Position numbers and translations under genes: made by a program. From contig NZ_CP015839.1 of NCBI RefSeq assembly GCF_001651805.1, positions 4,030,001 to 4,094,000 on the forward strand: a stretch of DNA of 64,000 bases, read 5' to 3'. Of the stretch, positions 41,585 to 50,346 are shown piece after piece. The notes under the pieces are model-generated. The model saw only the letters and a program-made list of their open reading frames with translations. It had not been told where the DNA came from and did no database searches. Position 1 is the stretch's first letter; each line of letters starts with the position of its first letter. The DNA comes from Marinobacterium aestuarii (GTDB taxonomy: Bacteria > Pseudomonadota > Gammaproteobacteria > Pseudomonadales > Balneatricaceae).

Positions 41585-41883
41585 TGCAATATATTTTATT
41601 CCGCATAAAGATAGCGGTAACAATCAAACCAACAGACTGATTTAAAAGAATATTTACCGATTTAAGTGTGGTTTTTCGGCGTATCAATACGGAAAAACAT
41701 GTCCCTCTTCCGGCTATTTTCAGGGTAAGACCGGGCCGAATGCACATGACGCATCACCAATGCTATGACCAATGACGAATCACGAATCACGAATCAGAAG
41801 ACAGCAGAACGCTCTGCAGCACCGCAATGCACAGAGTCTCAGGAAACAGCCAGAAAGAAGGGTCAGCAGAAACTGACCCGAAA
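41585..41883. other. AT-rich spacer between hydantoinase operon and SBF-like gene
   Basis: No gene found. It contains the heptamer array below and otherwise simple AT-rich DNA. Confidence 0.5.
41775..41795. repeat. Tandem heptamer (ACGAATC)x3
   Basis: Three exact copies; nearly the same heptamer on the other strand (CATTCGT/TATTCGT) is repeated four times at 47344-47371. Confidence 0.85.
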
Positions 41884-42810
41884 TCAGCGCCGCAGCCGTG
41901 GCGCCAACAGGGAATCAAACAGCAGTTGCAGCAAGTGAAACAGAATACAGCTGATCACCGCCACGCCAGTGGAGGATCCCAGCCCCACCAGCACAGACAC
42001 CGCCACGGGCAATGTCTTCTGTGAGGCCGTCAGCATCAGGGCGCTGCGCTCGGCGGCCTGAAGACTCAGCAACCGTGCCGCCAGCATGCTCAGCAGCAAC
42101 AGCAGGCCATGCAGCACAAACGCCAGCACCGCGATGCCGGCCAGTGCCAGCAGGGATAATTGATAGAGCGAGGCCTCGCTGGCGGACAGGGTGATCCAGA
42201 CAGTCGCTATTACGCTGACCGTCGGTACCACCCCGAGCCAGGGCGCCTGTATCAGAGCGCCCAGCAGGGGTCGCAGCAGCAGCCCCAGCACAAAGGGCAG
42301 CAGCACGATTTGCAGCAGCTTGAACAGCAGCGGCCAGGGCGACAGCTCGATGGAGCTGCCCACCAGGGTGCTGAGCAGCAGTGGAATCGTCAGTATGCCA
42401 AGAAAGTTCAGCCCCAGGGTCAGGAAGAGCGCCCAGATCGCCTTGCCACCGGCGACCCGGGTCAGCACTATGCAGGACGACAGGGTCGGCGGCACCAGCG
42501 CCATCACCAGCAGACCCAGGCCAAGGCTTGCATCCACCCCGCTGCCCCGCACAATAAACCAACCCAGCAGCGGCGACAGCAGCAGGCTGATCAGAGCTGC
42601 GGCGACAAAAGTAGCGCCAAAGCGCGGCTCGGGCCGCAGGCCCGAGAGCCTGGTTTGCATGCCATTGATCAGGAAGATCAGCGCCACCAGCAGCGCCGGC
42701 AGGCCCAGCTGATTGAGCGCAACGCCAGGCCCCGGCAACAACAGTGCCGCCACTATGGCCAGGCATAACCCCAGCGGCAAAAACCAGACCATGACAAAGC
42801 TCCTTGGCAC
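41884..42810 (-). CDS. SBF-like (bile acid:Na+ symporter family) transporter
   Basis: 308 residues, nine to ten TM helices. The motifs LIFLINGMQTRLSGL, LVMALVPPTLSSCIVLTRVAGG and LMLTASQKTLPVAVSVLVG are typical of the SBF-like (PF13593) branch of BASS transporters, of which family members carry small organic anions. It is not clearly part of the flanking operons. Confidence 0.82.
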   Translation of the reverse strand: MPRSFVMVWFLPLGLCLAIVAALLLPGPGVALNQLGLPALLVALIFLINGMQTRLSGLRPEPRFGATFVAAALISLLLSPLLGWFIVRGSGVDASLGLGLLVMALVPPTLSSCIVLTRVAGGKAIWALFLTLGLNFLGILTIPLLLSTLVGSSIELSPWPLLFKLLQIVLLPFVLGLLLRPLLGALIQAPWLGVVPTVSVIATVWITLSASEASLYQLSLLALAGIAVLAFVLHGLLLLLSMLAARLLSLQAAERSALMLTASQKTLPVAVSVLVGLGSSTGVAVISCILFHLLQLLFDSLLAPRLRR

Positions 42811-42869
42811 CAGCAGGATGGGGGAAGCCGCACAGGCATTCTTGCCTGATCAGCTGCGCCGGAGTGTAA

Positions 42870-43165
42870 GGCGGTGTCACCCATCAGGGAAGTACCGGAC
42901 AGCAAGCGCCGCCCTAATCCGATGATGGGCGCCAAAGCGTAGGACGCGGTGCAACCGCTCGCCAGGGGTGCACCCATCAACGGCCGGCGCCAAGGTGGCG
43001 CGGCGGTGCAACCCATCAGGAAGTATCAGACAATACCAGCCGCCCGAAACCCATGATGGGTTAGGTGGCGTACCGGCCTCGCAGTATCTGTCTAATGTCC
43101 GATAAGTTACGCCACTGCACCCATGCTACCCATCTGTTAATGCGGTGAAACCCATCATGGCAAGC
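42870..43165. repeat. GGTG-ACCCATC repeat region
   Basis: Multiple imperfect copies of CACCCATCA/CCCATGATGGGT units (for example GGTGTCACCCATCAGGGAAG near 42873 and GGTGCAACCCATCAGGAAG near 43006) separated by 60-130 bp, plus CGATGATGGGCG. Typical of dispersed intergenic repeats; no gene in this stretch. Confidence 0.65.
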
Positions 43166-43168
43166 GGC

Positions 43169-43900
43169 TCAATCAACCTCGCTAAAGAGTGACCCCCAGC
43201 CCTTGATGCGACGGGTATCGGCACCGGCCAGCTTCATGCCCTTCCACAGGCCAGTAGCAATACTGTCGTAGATCGGAATCTGCAGCTCCTTTTCAAGCGC
43301 AGCCGCTACGCGGGGGCCGCGCAGGTTGGTGCAGAAGATGGTGATGGCATCAGGCTTCTGTTCGGCCGCCACGGCCCGCACCATATCGGCAATGGTTTCC
43401 TCGCTGTACTCGGAGAAGGAAAAATTGCCCTTGTCCCCCAGATGACGCTCGGCGATGCAGTTGAAGCCCGCCTCGCGGTAGTTGGCGATGATTTTTTCCT
43501 GCACATCCTCCAGATAGGGCGTCACCAGGGCGAAGTTCTTCACCCGGGTCTTGTGGAAGATCTCGTTCAGCGCCAGCACCGAAGTACAGGCGGGGATGCC
43601 GGTTTCGGCCTGCAGCACTTCACAGAGTGCTTCGTCATCCCCAAAGCCGCGCCAGCCCGACGAGGTGCCGCTCCAGGTAATGGACTGCACCCGCGCATCG
43701 GCCAGCAGGCGGGCCGAGCGCAGAAAAGGCTCGTTGTCGAACTGGCTCAGGGCCTGATCGCGCAGGGAAATTTCAGTGACCTTGAGACGGCCAAAATGGG
43801 CGCTGACATCCGGCACGCCGTGCAGCATCTCGGCGGTCAAGGGTTCCAGCACTGTATTGGACGAGGGCGTCAGCACACCCAGCAAGGTACGTTGGTTCAT
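43169..43900 (-). CDS. Maleate isomerase / arylmalonate decarboxylase-like protein
   Basis: 243 residues of the Asp/Glu racemase superfamily. TPSSNTVLEPLT opens the protein, as in maleate isomerases. The second-half Cys is kept (TIFCTNLRG) but the first-half position reads WSGTSSGW, with no Cys. Two-Cys enzymes isomerise or racemise; single-Cys members such as arylmalonate decarboxylase decarboxylate. Adjacent TRAP genes suggest uptake of a dicarboxylate. Length fits the family. Confidence 0.82.
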   Translation of the reverse strand: MNQRTLLGVLTPSSNTVLEPLTAEMLHGVPDVSAHFGRLKVTEISLRDQALSQFDNEPFLRSARLLADARVQSITWSGTSSGWRGFGDDEALCEVLQAETGIPACTSVLALNEIFHKTRVKNFALVTPYLEDVQEKIIANYREAGFNCIAERHLGDKGNFSFSEYSEETIADMVRAVAAEQKPDAITIFCTNLRGPRVAAALEKELQIPIYDSIATGLWKGMKLAGADTRRIKGWGSLFSEVD

Positions 43901-43982
43901 CGTTATTGTCCTTCTTCTTTATATAGTCAGCCTGGAACGCCCGCGGGCGCTCCGGGATCAGTGTCATTAAGCAGCCGTGGGG

Positions 43983-45263
43983 TTAATAGCCGAGGGCCCT
44001 GGGCAGCGCGGTAACGATATCGGGGAAGATCCAGCACAGCCCCAGCACCAGATACTGCAGCACGATAAAGGGCCAGACCGATTTCAGCAGTTCACCGATG
44101 GAGATCTTGGAAATACCGCACATCACGAACAGCAGCACGCCCACAGGCGGTGTCATCATGCCCACCACCAGATTCATCACGAACAGGAAGCCGAAGTAGA
44201 GCGGATCTATGCCATAGGCCAGTGCTATGGGGGCAAAGAGCGGTGCCAGCATGATGTAGGCCGCGTTCGATTCCAGGAACATCCCCACCACCAGCAGCAT
44301 GCCCATGACCAGCGCCAGGAATACCATCGGATCGGCGGTAAAGCCCTGAATAAACTGCGACAGATGCAGCGGCAGCAGATCCAGCGTGAAGACGAAGGTT
44401 ACCGGCTTGGCGAAGGCAATCAGCGCGCCCACCACCGCAGATGTCAGGGCGGCGCGGAACATGCAGCCCGGAATGGCGGCGATTTTCAGCTTACGGGTCA
44501 CGAACAGGCCCACCAGAAGCGAGTAGATCACGGCGATGGCCGCACCCTCGGTGGCGGTGAAAACCCCGCCGACGATACCGCCGATCACCAGCACCGGCAT
44601 CAGCAGAATAACCCCGGCACGGCGGCTCTGTAGCAGCACATTGCGCCAGCAGAAGGGCTCGCCGGTGGGCTCATAGCCACTGCGGTACGACATCCAGGTC
44701 GCCAGACCCATCATGCCCACGGTCAGCAGAATGCCCGGCACCACACCTGCCATAAAGAGCCCGCCCACCGAAACGCTGGAGCCGGCCATCAGGGCATAAA
44801 CGATCATGGCGGCACTGGGCGGAATGATAGGCCCCAGGTTCGATGCCGAGGCCACCACGGCGGAGCCGAAACCATTGTCGTAGTGCTTGCGCAGGGACGG
44901 CATCATGGTGGTGCCCAGCGCACTGGCACCGGCCACGGCAGCTCCCGTGACCGAGGCCAGACCGAGCCCGGACAGAATGGTCACATGGGCCAGCCCGCCC
45001 TGCACCCGCCCCACCACGGCGTTGGCGAAGTCGATCACGCGCTGCATGATCTGGCCGCCCACCATAAATTCGCCCGCCAGCATAAACAGCGGAATCGCCA
45101 TCAGCGGGAAGGAATTGACCGCGTGCATCATGCTTTGCGGCATCAGTGCCAGATCGATATCACCGAAAACAAAGGCGCCGAGCGCCGAGAAACCCAGCGC
45201 AAAGGCCAGCGGCATGCCCAGCAGCGCCAGCACGAAGAATATGCCAATGGATACAACAACCAT
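43983..45263 (-). CDS. dctM: TRAP transporter large permease, DctM type (set B)
   Basis: 426 residues, 12 hydrophobic segments. GTTMMPSLRKHYDNGFGSA and PPSAAMIVYAL are characteristic DctM segments. It overlaps its DctQ partner by TAATG. Confidence 0.9.
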   Translation of the reverse strand: MVVVSIGIFFVLALLGMPLAFALGFSALGAFVFGDIDLALMPQSMMHAVNSFPLMAIPLFMLAGEFMVGGQIMQRVIDFANAVVGRVQGGLAHVTILSGLGLASVTGAAVAGASALGTTMMPSLRKHYDNGFGSAVVASASNLGPIIPPSAAMIVYALMAGSSVSVGGLFMAGVVPGILLTVGMMGLATWMSYRSGYEPTGEPFCWRNVLLQSRRAGVILLMPVLVIGGIVGGVFTATEGAAIAVIYSLLVGLFVTRKLKIAAIPGCMFRAALTSAVVGALIAFAKPVTFVFTLDLLPLHLSQFIQGFTADPMVFLALVMGMLLVVGMFLESNAAYIMLAPLFAPIALAYGIDPLYFGFLFVMNLVVGMMTPPVGVLLFVMCGISKISIGELLKSVWPFIVLQYLVLGLCWIFPDIVTALPRALGY

Positions 45264-45808
45264 TATTCATCCCCCCAGACATGGGTGCCCTGCCAGACCA
45301 GAAACGCCAGATGCAAAAAGGCGTGGGCCATGGAGATAATCACCGCCACATAGAAGGCCGAAACGCTGAGTTCCACCGTGGGCATCATCTCGCCCCAGGC
45401 TTCCCGGGCCACCAGCACCGCCTGCCACAGCACCAGCAGCATCAAGCCGCCGCTGAACGCCAGCATCAGCCGCATCAGGCCTTCGCGGATGCGCGAACCA
45501 AACTGGTTGATAAGGATATCGATACCGACGTGAATGCCTTTCTTGATGCCGTGGGGCAAGGCCAGAAAGATCGACCAGACAAAGGCCAGGCGCGACATTT
45601 CATCGGCCCAGTCCAGCGAGTCACCAAAGAAGTAGCGCAGCACCACTTGGGCCGTTACCAGCCCCGTCATCAGGGTCATCGTCAGGGCAATGAGCCCGTA
45701 CGACAGCCCGTCGGCGGCCTTGAGCATCTGCTGATAGCGCCGGACCAGCGGGGAGACCGCTACGGCCTCCTCCGCCACCGGGGCTCCGTCAAGAACCCGG
45801 TCCGTCAT
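45263..45808 (-). CDS. dctQ: TRAP transporter small permease, DctQ type (set B)
   Basis: 181 residues with four TM helices; FVWSIFLALPHGIKKGIHVGIDIL is a DctQ-typical loop. Joined to dctP and dctM by 1-nt TAATG overlaps at both ends. Confidence 0.85.
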   Translation of the reverse strand: MTDRVLDGAPVAEEAVAVSPLVRRYQQMLKAADGLSYGLIALTMTLMTGLVTAQVVLRYFFGDSLDWADEMSRLAFVWSIFLALPHGIKKGIHVGIDILINQFGSRIREGLMRLMLAFSGGLMLLVLWQAVLVAREAWGEMMPTVELSVSAFYVAVIISMAHAFLHLAFLVWQGTHVWGDE

Positions 45809-46842
45809 TACTGCACTTCCGCCAGTACGGCATCAATCACATCAGAGCCGATACGTTCCTTCAGCGCCTCGATCACAGGTGCAGTACGCTCACGCATCTG
45901 CTGACGCAGCTCGGGGGAAACCTGAACCAGCTCCATATTGGACGCCACCAGTTTGTCCCGCGCGGCGCTATCCTCTTCAGCTGCCTTGGCCCGCTGCCAG
46001 GCAACGGCTTCGCCCATGGTATCGCGCAGGGCCTGCTGTTCCGCCGGATCGAGCTTGTCAAACTTGCGCTTGTTGGCCACTACCACGATAAAGTCGAAGA
46101 AATGCGAGGTATCGGTCAGATAGGTCTGTACCTCGTTAAACTTCTGGGTCTCGATCACGCTGTAGGGGTTTTCCTGGCCATCGATCACGCCCTGCTGCAG
46201 CGCTGAGTAGACCTCGTTGATGCCCATTGAAACCGGGCTTGCGCCCAAAGCGCGGAAGGTAGAGAGGTGGGTTTCGTTGGGCTGCAGGCGAATCTTGAGA
46301 CCTTCGAAATCCGCCAGGGTGCGGATCGGATGCTGGCTGTTGGTAACCTGGCGCGACCCCAGTTCCATAAAGCCCAGGGCGACAAAGCCCTTGTCCGCCA
46401 GTTTTTCGTTCAGCAGGGTCCCCACAGGGCCATCCACCACCTTGAAGGCTTCGTCACGGTTGGCGTAGACAAAGGGCAGGCTCACCGCTTCCAGTTCCGG
46501 CACTATGCGTGACAGGTAGGAGGCGCCCACCCAGGTCATTTCCAGCACGCCGGAGCGCACCTGATCGATATTCTCCTTGGCGCCGCCCAGCTGCATGGCC
46601 GGGAAGACGTCCACGGTCAGCGCCCCCTTGGAGACTTCCGGCAGGCGCGCCTTGAACTGCTCCATCGCCACACTGCTGGAATGGGTGCTGGCAAAGTTGC
46701 CCGCCAAACGCAGGTTTTTTTCCGCCATGGCGCTGGCCGAGAACAGCGTTGCCGCCACCAGCCCGGTCGCCAATGTCGTGCGGACACAGGCCCGTGCCAG
46801 GTTATCCAGTCGGGATGGCGCCTTGTTATTGTTTCGCATCAT
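45808..46842 (-). CDS. dctP: TRAP periplasmic binding protein, DctP family (set B)
   Basis: 344 residues with an Arg-rich signal region (residues 1-40, ending ASAMAEK). Mature features are FEGLKIRLQPNET (carboxylate-binding Arg strand), GQENPYSVIET and the family-conserved loop around NEVYSALQQGVIDGQE. Upstream lie two ATAATTAT-type motifs (46957 and 46972). Either ATG 46842 or 46839 can serve. Confidence 0.9.
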   Translation of the reverse strand: MMRNNNKAPSRLDNLARACVRTTLATGLVAATLFSASAMAEKNLRLAGNFASTHSSSVAMEQFKARLPEVSKGALTVDVFPAMQLGGAKENIDQVRSGVLEMTWVGASYLSRIVPELEAVSLPFVYANRDEAFKVVDGPVGTLLNEKLADKGFVALGFMELGSRQVTNSQHPIRTLADFEGLKIRLQPNETHLSTFRALGASPVSMGINEVYSALQQGVIDGQENPYSVIETQKFNEVQTYLTDTSHFFDFIVVVANKRKFDKLDPAEQQALRDTMGEAVAWQRAKAAEEDSAARDKLVASNMELVQVSPELRQQMRERTAPVIEALKERIGSDVIDAVLAEVQ

Positions 46843-46956
46843 GTTTCCTCTTGGTTTCCAGCCTATTGCCGCCGATCTTACCGGTCAGAATCCCCCTTCA
46901 CTTGCTGGGCTCAGGGGGCTCACTGGCCGGATCAATCAGCAGCCACTCTTAAAAAT

Positions 46957-46981
46957 ATAATTATGAATTTCTAATTATGAA
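46957..46981. promoter_or_regulatory. Two ATAATTATGAA-type motifs upstream of set B dctP
   Basis: ATAATTATGAAT at 46957-46968 and TAATTATGAA at 46972-46981, head to tail, about 115-140 bp upstream of dctP. The GntR-2 gene lies divergently, so this could be its operator. Confidence 0.55.
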
Positions 46982-47237
46982 CAATATATACACCAGAGAT
47001 TTAGAGATGACAAGCCGCCATGCGCTTTTGCGCCGCCTCTCTTTTGCCTGCGCGGCTGGCCTCCTTCGCGGTACTTTTCAGCAACATCCGTGCCTCAACG
47101 AATGCGGCTGCGCGCTGGCTGTTGTTATTTGTTATTTGTAATTTGTAGCGAGCATCAGTGTTCTTTTGAGCTGTGCTCCACAGCGGAGCGCTGCGGATGT
47201 CGGAAGGAACCTGCGAACCCCCGGGTACCAAGTAGGT

Positions 47238-47290
47238 CCAGCTGAGTTCGAGCGGGCGATCCAGCTGAGTTCGAGCGGGCGATCCAGCTG
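47238..47290. repeat. 23-bp tandem duplication
   Basis: CCAGCTGAGTTCGAGCGGGC plus GAT occurs at 47238-47260 and 47261-47283, followed by a partial third copy. Confidence 0.85.
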
Positions 47291-47343
47291 TGCCCACGTC
47301 TATGGGTCACATCAACCGCTGAGCAGGAGGTTAAAGAAGCCGT

Positions 47344-47371
47344 CATTCGTTATTCGTCATTCGTCATTCGT
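47344..47371. repeat. Tandem heptamers (C/T)ATTCGT x4
   Basis: CATTCGT, TATTCGT, CATTCGT, CATTCGT in direct succession. Confidence 0.85.
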
Positions 47372-47707
47372 AGCTAGCATCAGACTTTGCACCTTTGAAC
47401 TGTGCTCCACAGCGACGCTGCGGATGTCGGAATTCGCTACGCTCATTACCAACCTACAGGGTTCAGCTTATAACCTGTCTGCCCACTTTTCGGGGCCAGA
47501 TCCCTTCTTCCCTCGTTCACGATCTGCACCAGAAATGAGCACAGAGGCAAGCACAAAGAATAGAATATATTAATAATTCAATATTTTTAATTCCCATATT
47601 ATTTTCAAGCTATTGTTATTAAACAATAAAAAACCATAAAAGCGGTGGGCGCACCCCATTGAAGCACAGACAGATTGACCTGCCCCTAAGGCATCACTAG
47701 AATCAAC

Positions 47708-47719
47708 ATAATTATGAAT
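47708..47719. promoter_or_regulatory. ATAATTATGAAT motif upstream of GntR-2
   Basis: ATAATTATGAAT about 160 bp upstream of the GntR-2 start, the same 12-mer as at 41573 and 46957. Confidence 0.5.
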
Positions 47720-47879
47720 TAAATATTGTCAGTCATGGTTTCGAGGCGGCGCAGCAACAGATTTTCGCCGCTGGCAAGCCCCAGAGCAGGCTGACAGGAA
47801 CCGAAAGAGCCCGTTTTCAGGCGCTTTGCCGCCTTTGACCGCGGCCGGTCCGCGCGTCACAGAACAGAGGAAGATAGGC

Positions 47880-48569
47880 ATGAATCAAAGCGTCCGGCTC
47901 ACACACAGCGTCCGGCGGCGCCTGCTGCACGAGGATGTTGCCGAACATCTGCGGACCATGATCACCGAGGAAACCCTGGCCGAAGGCAGCCGGGTGGATG
48001 AGGTGGAGCTGTGTGCCCTGCTGGATATTTCCCGCACGCCGCTGCGCGAAGCGCTCAAGGTGCTGCAAAGCGAAGGCCTGATCAGCATCGAACCCCACCG
48101 GGGTGCCCGCGTTACTGCAGTAAGCGAAGCCGAACTCAGCGAGCTGTTTGATGTTCTCAGCGGGCTGGAACGCCTGGCCGCAGAGCTGACCACCCAGCGT
48201 GCCAGCGATGCAGAACTTGACACCTTCAGGCTGCTGAATCTGGAGATGGAAGCGCACTACCGTGCCCGCGACCCCCGCGCCTACTTCGCCCTTAACCTGC
48301 AGGTACACCAGCAGGTGATAGACCTGTCGGGCAACCGCCAGTTACAGCGAGTACACAGCCTGATTAGCGGCCGTACCCGCCGCGGGCGCTACTTCTCCAC
48401 CCTGTCGGACGCCCACTGGGATGAATCGGTGCAGGAACACCGGGCGCTGGTCGAGGCACTGCTGGCCCGGGATGGTCTGCGCGCCGGCCGCATTCTGTTT
48501 GACCACGTCAACAAGACCGGCGATACCATCCGCAGCATGATGCAGCACCCTGAAACGGCCCGGGCCTGA
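47880..48569 (+). CDS. GntR-family regulator, FCD subfamily (GntR-2)
   Basis: 229 residues, same length as GntR-1 (13008) and clearly paralogous: SRTPLREALKVLQSEGLISIEPHRGARV in the HTH wing and QEHRALVEALLARD in the FCD domain. Start at ATG 47880 behind AGAGGAAG. It lies divergently from TRAP set B and has the ATAATTAT motif upstream on both sides, so it is the likely regulator of set B. Confidence 0.9.
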   Translation: MNQSVRLTHSVRRRLLHEDVAEHLRTMITEETLAEGSRVDEVELCALLDISRTPLREALKVLQSEGLISIEPHRGARVTAVSEAELSELFDVLSGLERLAAELTTQRASDAELDTFRLLNLEMEAHYRARDPRAYFALNLQVHQQVIDLSGNRQLQRVHSLISGRTRRGRYFSTLSDAHWDESVQEHRALVEALLARDGLRAGRILFDHVNKTGDTIRSMMQHPETARA

Positions 48570-48603
48570 CAGTCGCCAAGGAGCCAGCCGGAAGCTGGAA
48601 GCT

Positions 48604-48645
48604 TAGAGCTGAAGGCTTAAAGCTGAAGGCTTAGAGCTGAAAGCT
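48604..48645. repeat. 14-bp tandem repeat x3
   Basis: TAGAGCTGAAGGCT, TAAAGCTGAAGGCT, TAGAGCTGAAAGCT in succession. Confidence 0.85.
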
Positions 48646-48675
48646 AAGCGCGTAGCGCTTCGGGTTCAGATACGC

Positions 48676-48712
48676 AAAAAAATGCCGCAGGCACAGGCCT
48701 GCGGCATTTTGC
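48676..48712. terminator. Bidirectional intrinsic terminator
   Basis: A-rich start, AATGCCGCAGGC, 4-nt loop, GCCTGCGGCATT then TTTTGC, just past GntR-2. The A-rich 5' side makes it usable in both directions. Confidence 0.85.
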
Positions 48713-48856
48713 TGTTTATGACCAGAAATCCAGCCTATCCCGCCTATCCCGCCTATCCAGAGTCGGAGGGATTGCCTGAAGTACCAGCCGTGTTTATCAG
48801 TTCACAACACAGGCTCAAGGCTGAAAATATCGCCAGGCCGGCTGCTGAGACTGCGT

Positions 48857-49720
48857 TCAGGCGCTGACCACAGAGGCGCGCTCGGCAAAGTAGCGCTGGG
48901 CGTTATCCAGATCTGCCCGCGGTGCCAGCATGGCAAACTCGAACTCGCGCAGCGCGGTGCCGCTGCGTGCACGCAGGACCCAATCGGGGTTGGCCAGTGC
49001 CGCCTGGCCTATAGCGCCAAAGATCGCCGCAGCAGCTGCCTCCCCCTCTGGCCAGAGGTGCTGATCGTCGTTTACTTTCTTCTGTGAAATACGTACGCCA
49101 ATCACGAAGTCTGCGCTTGTCGCCGCGCGCACCGCAGCGATAACCTCAAGGATCAGGCGCACACGATTTTGTGGGGTGCCGCCATAGCCATCGGTACGCT
49201 CATTGCTGCCGGCCGACAGAAACTGATCCAGCAGGTAGCCATTGGCGCCATGGACCTCAACACCATCAAAGCCCGCAGCCTGCGCCCGCTGTGCAGCGCC
49301 CGCAAAACCCGCAATAGCAGCATCGATATCGGACTGGGTCATTGCCCTGGGGATTGCATAGCCACCCTCGCCATCGTAGAAGCCCATCTGCTGTCCCCGG
49401 GGCTTAACCGCCGAAGGGCCCGCCGTGTCGGTATTAAAGCCATTGAACTGTGACAGGGCACCGGCATGCATCAGCTGTGCAATGCTGCGGGCGCCAGCGG
49501 CATGCAGCGCCTGGTTAAGCGGCGCCCAGCTTTCAGCCTGTGCCTGGCAGGTCAGCCCCGGCTGGCCCTGGTAACCCTGGCTGTAGACCCGGTCCGTATA
49601 AAGGCCCTCGGTAATGATCAGACCAAAACCTCCTTCGGCAAAGCCAAGGTAGTAGTCGATCATCTGGGGGGTGACCAGGCCATCGGCGCCGGCGCTAACG
49701 CGGGTCATGGGGGCAAGATC
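48857..49720 (-). pseudogene. Old Yellow Enzyme family oxidoreductase, twice truncated
   Basis: The frame begins at the conserved APMTRVSA region, so the N-terminal strand and FMN-proximal start are missing. HGANGYLLDQFLSAGSNER and VIGVRISQKKVND are intact, then AAAIFGAIG is joined directly to QAALANPDW; normally about 60-70 residues, including the phosphate-binding segment, lie between. It cannot be a working enzyme. Its 5' end coincides with the LysR fragment. Confidence 0.85.
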
Positions 49721-50326
49721 AGAATCAGCATGCCCATGTCGTGGGGACTGAGCCATTTCACCGGCATGGCGACACGCTTTATGCAGCAGTATCCCGATAT
49801 TGAGCTGGATGCCCAGCTGGGGGATGAGTTCGTCAGTGTGCAGGAGGAGCGCTACGATCTGGTGCTGCGCCTGGCCAGCGAACTGGCCGACAGCTCACTT
49901 ATCTGCCAGCGGCTGGCGACTTACCAGCATATTGCCTGCGCGGCGCCGGCCTATATCGAACGCCACGGCCAGCCCGCGACACCAACAGACATTGCCCGGC
50001 ACCGGTGCCTGGTCTTCTGCCGCGGGACCCAGATCTCGCCCTGGCGCTTTAACAGCGGCCAGGTTGTTTATCCGCCAATACGCATGCAATCAAACAACAG
50101 CCTGCTGCTGCGTGAGGCATTAGTGGCCGGTGAAGGCATTGCCCTGATTCCCGAATTTCTGGTGACCGAGGACATAAAGCTCGGCCGGCTCGTCCCGGTA
50201 TTGAGGGAGCACCAGAGCCCACCGCTGCATCTCTATGCGCTGATGGTGAAAATGCCCCACCGGCCTTACCCGCTGCAGCTGTTTCGCCAGTTCCTGCGCC
50301 AGCAGCTCAGCCACTCTCCTCGCTAA
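49709..50326 (+). pseudogene. LysR-family regulator, N-terminal HTH lost
   Basis: The frame has only the effector domain, from GGKIRISMPMSWGLSHF onward to the C-terminus (about 205 residues). The HTH and start codon are missing. It is head-to-head with the OYE remnant, and the two share the same 12 bp at the junction, indicating a deletion that removed both 5' ends and the intergenic promoter. Confidence 0.82.
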
Positions 50327-50346
50327 CGCAGCTATTTTTACGGGCT

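Larger units (their letters stand above)
46982..47707. other. Long spacer with repeats between TRAP set B and GntR-2
   Basis: About 730 bp with no supported gene. It contains a 23-bp tandem duplication (47238-47290), heptamers (47344-47371) and two similar GCTCCACAGCG-GCTGCGGATGTCGGAA segments near 47172 and 47402, suggesting repeat-derived DNA. Confidence 0.55.
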
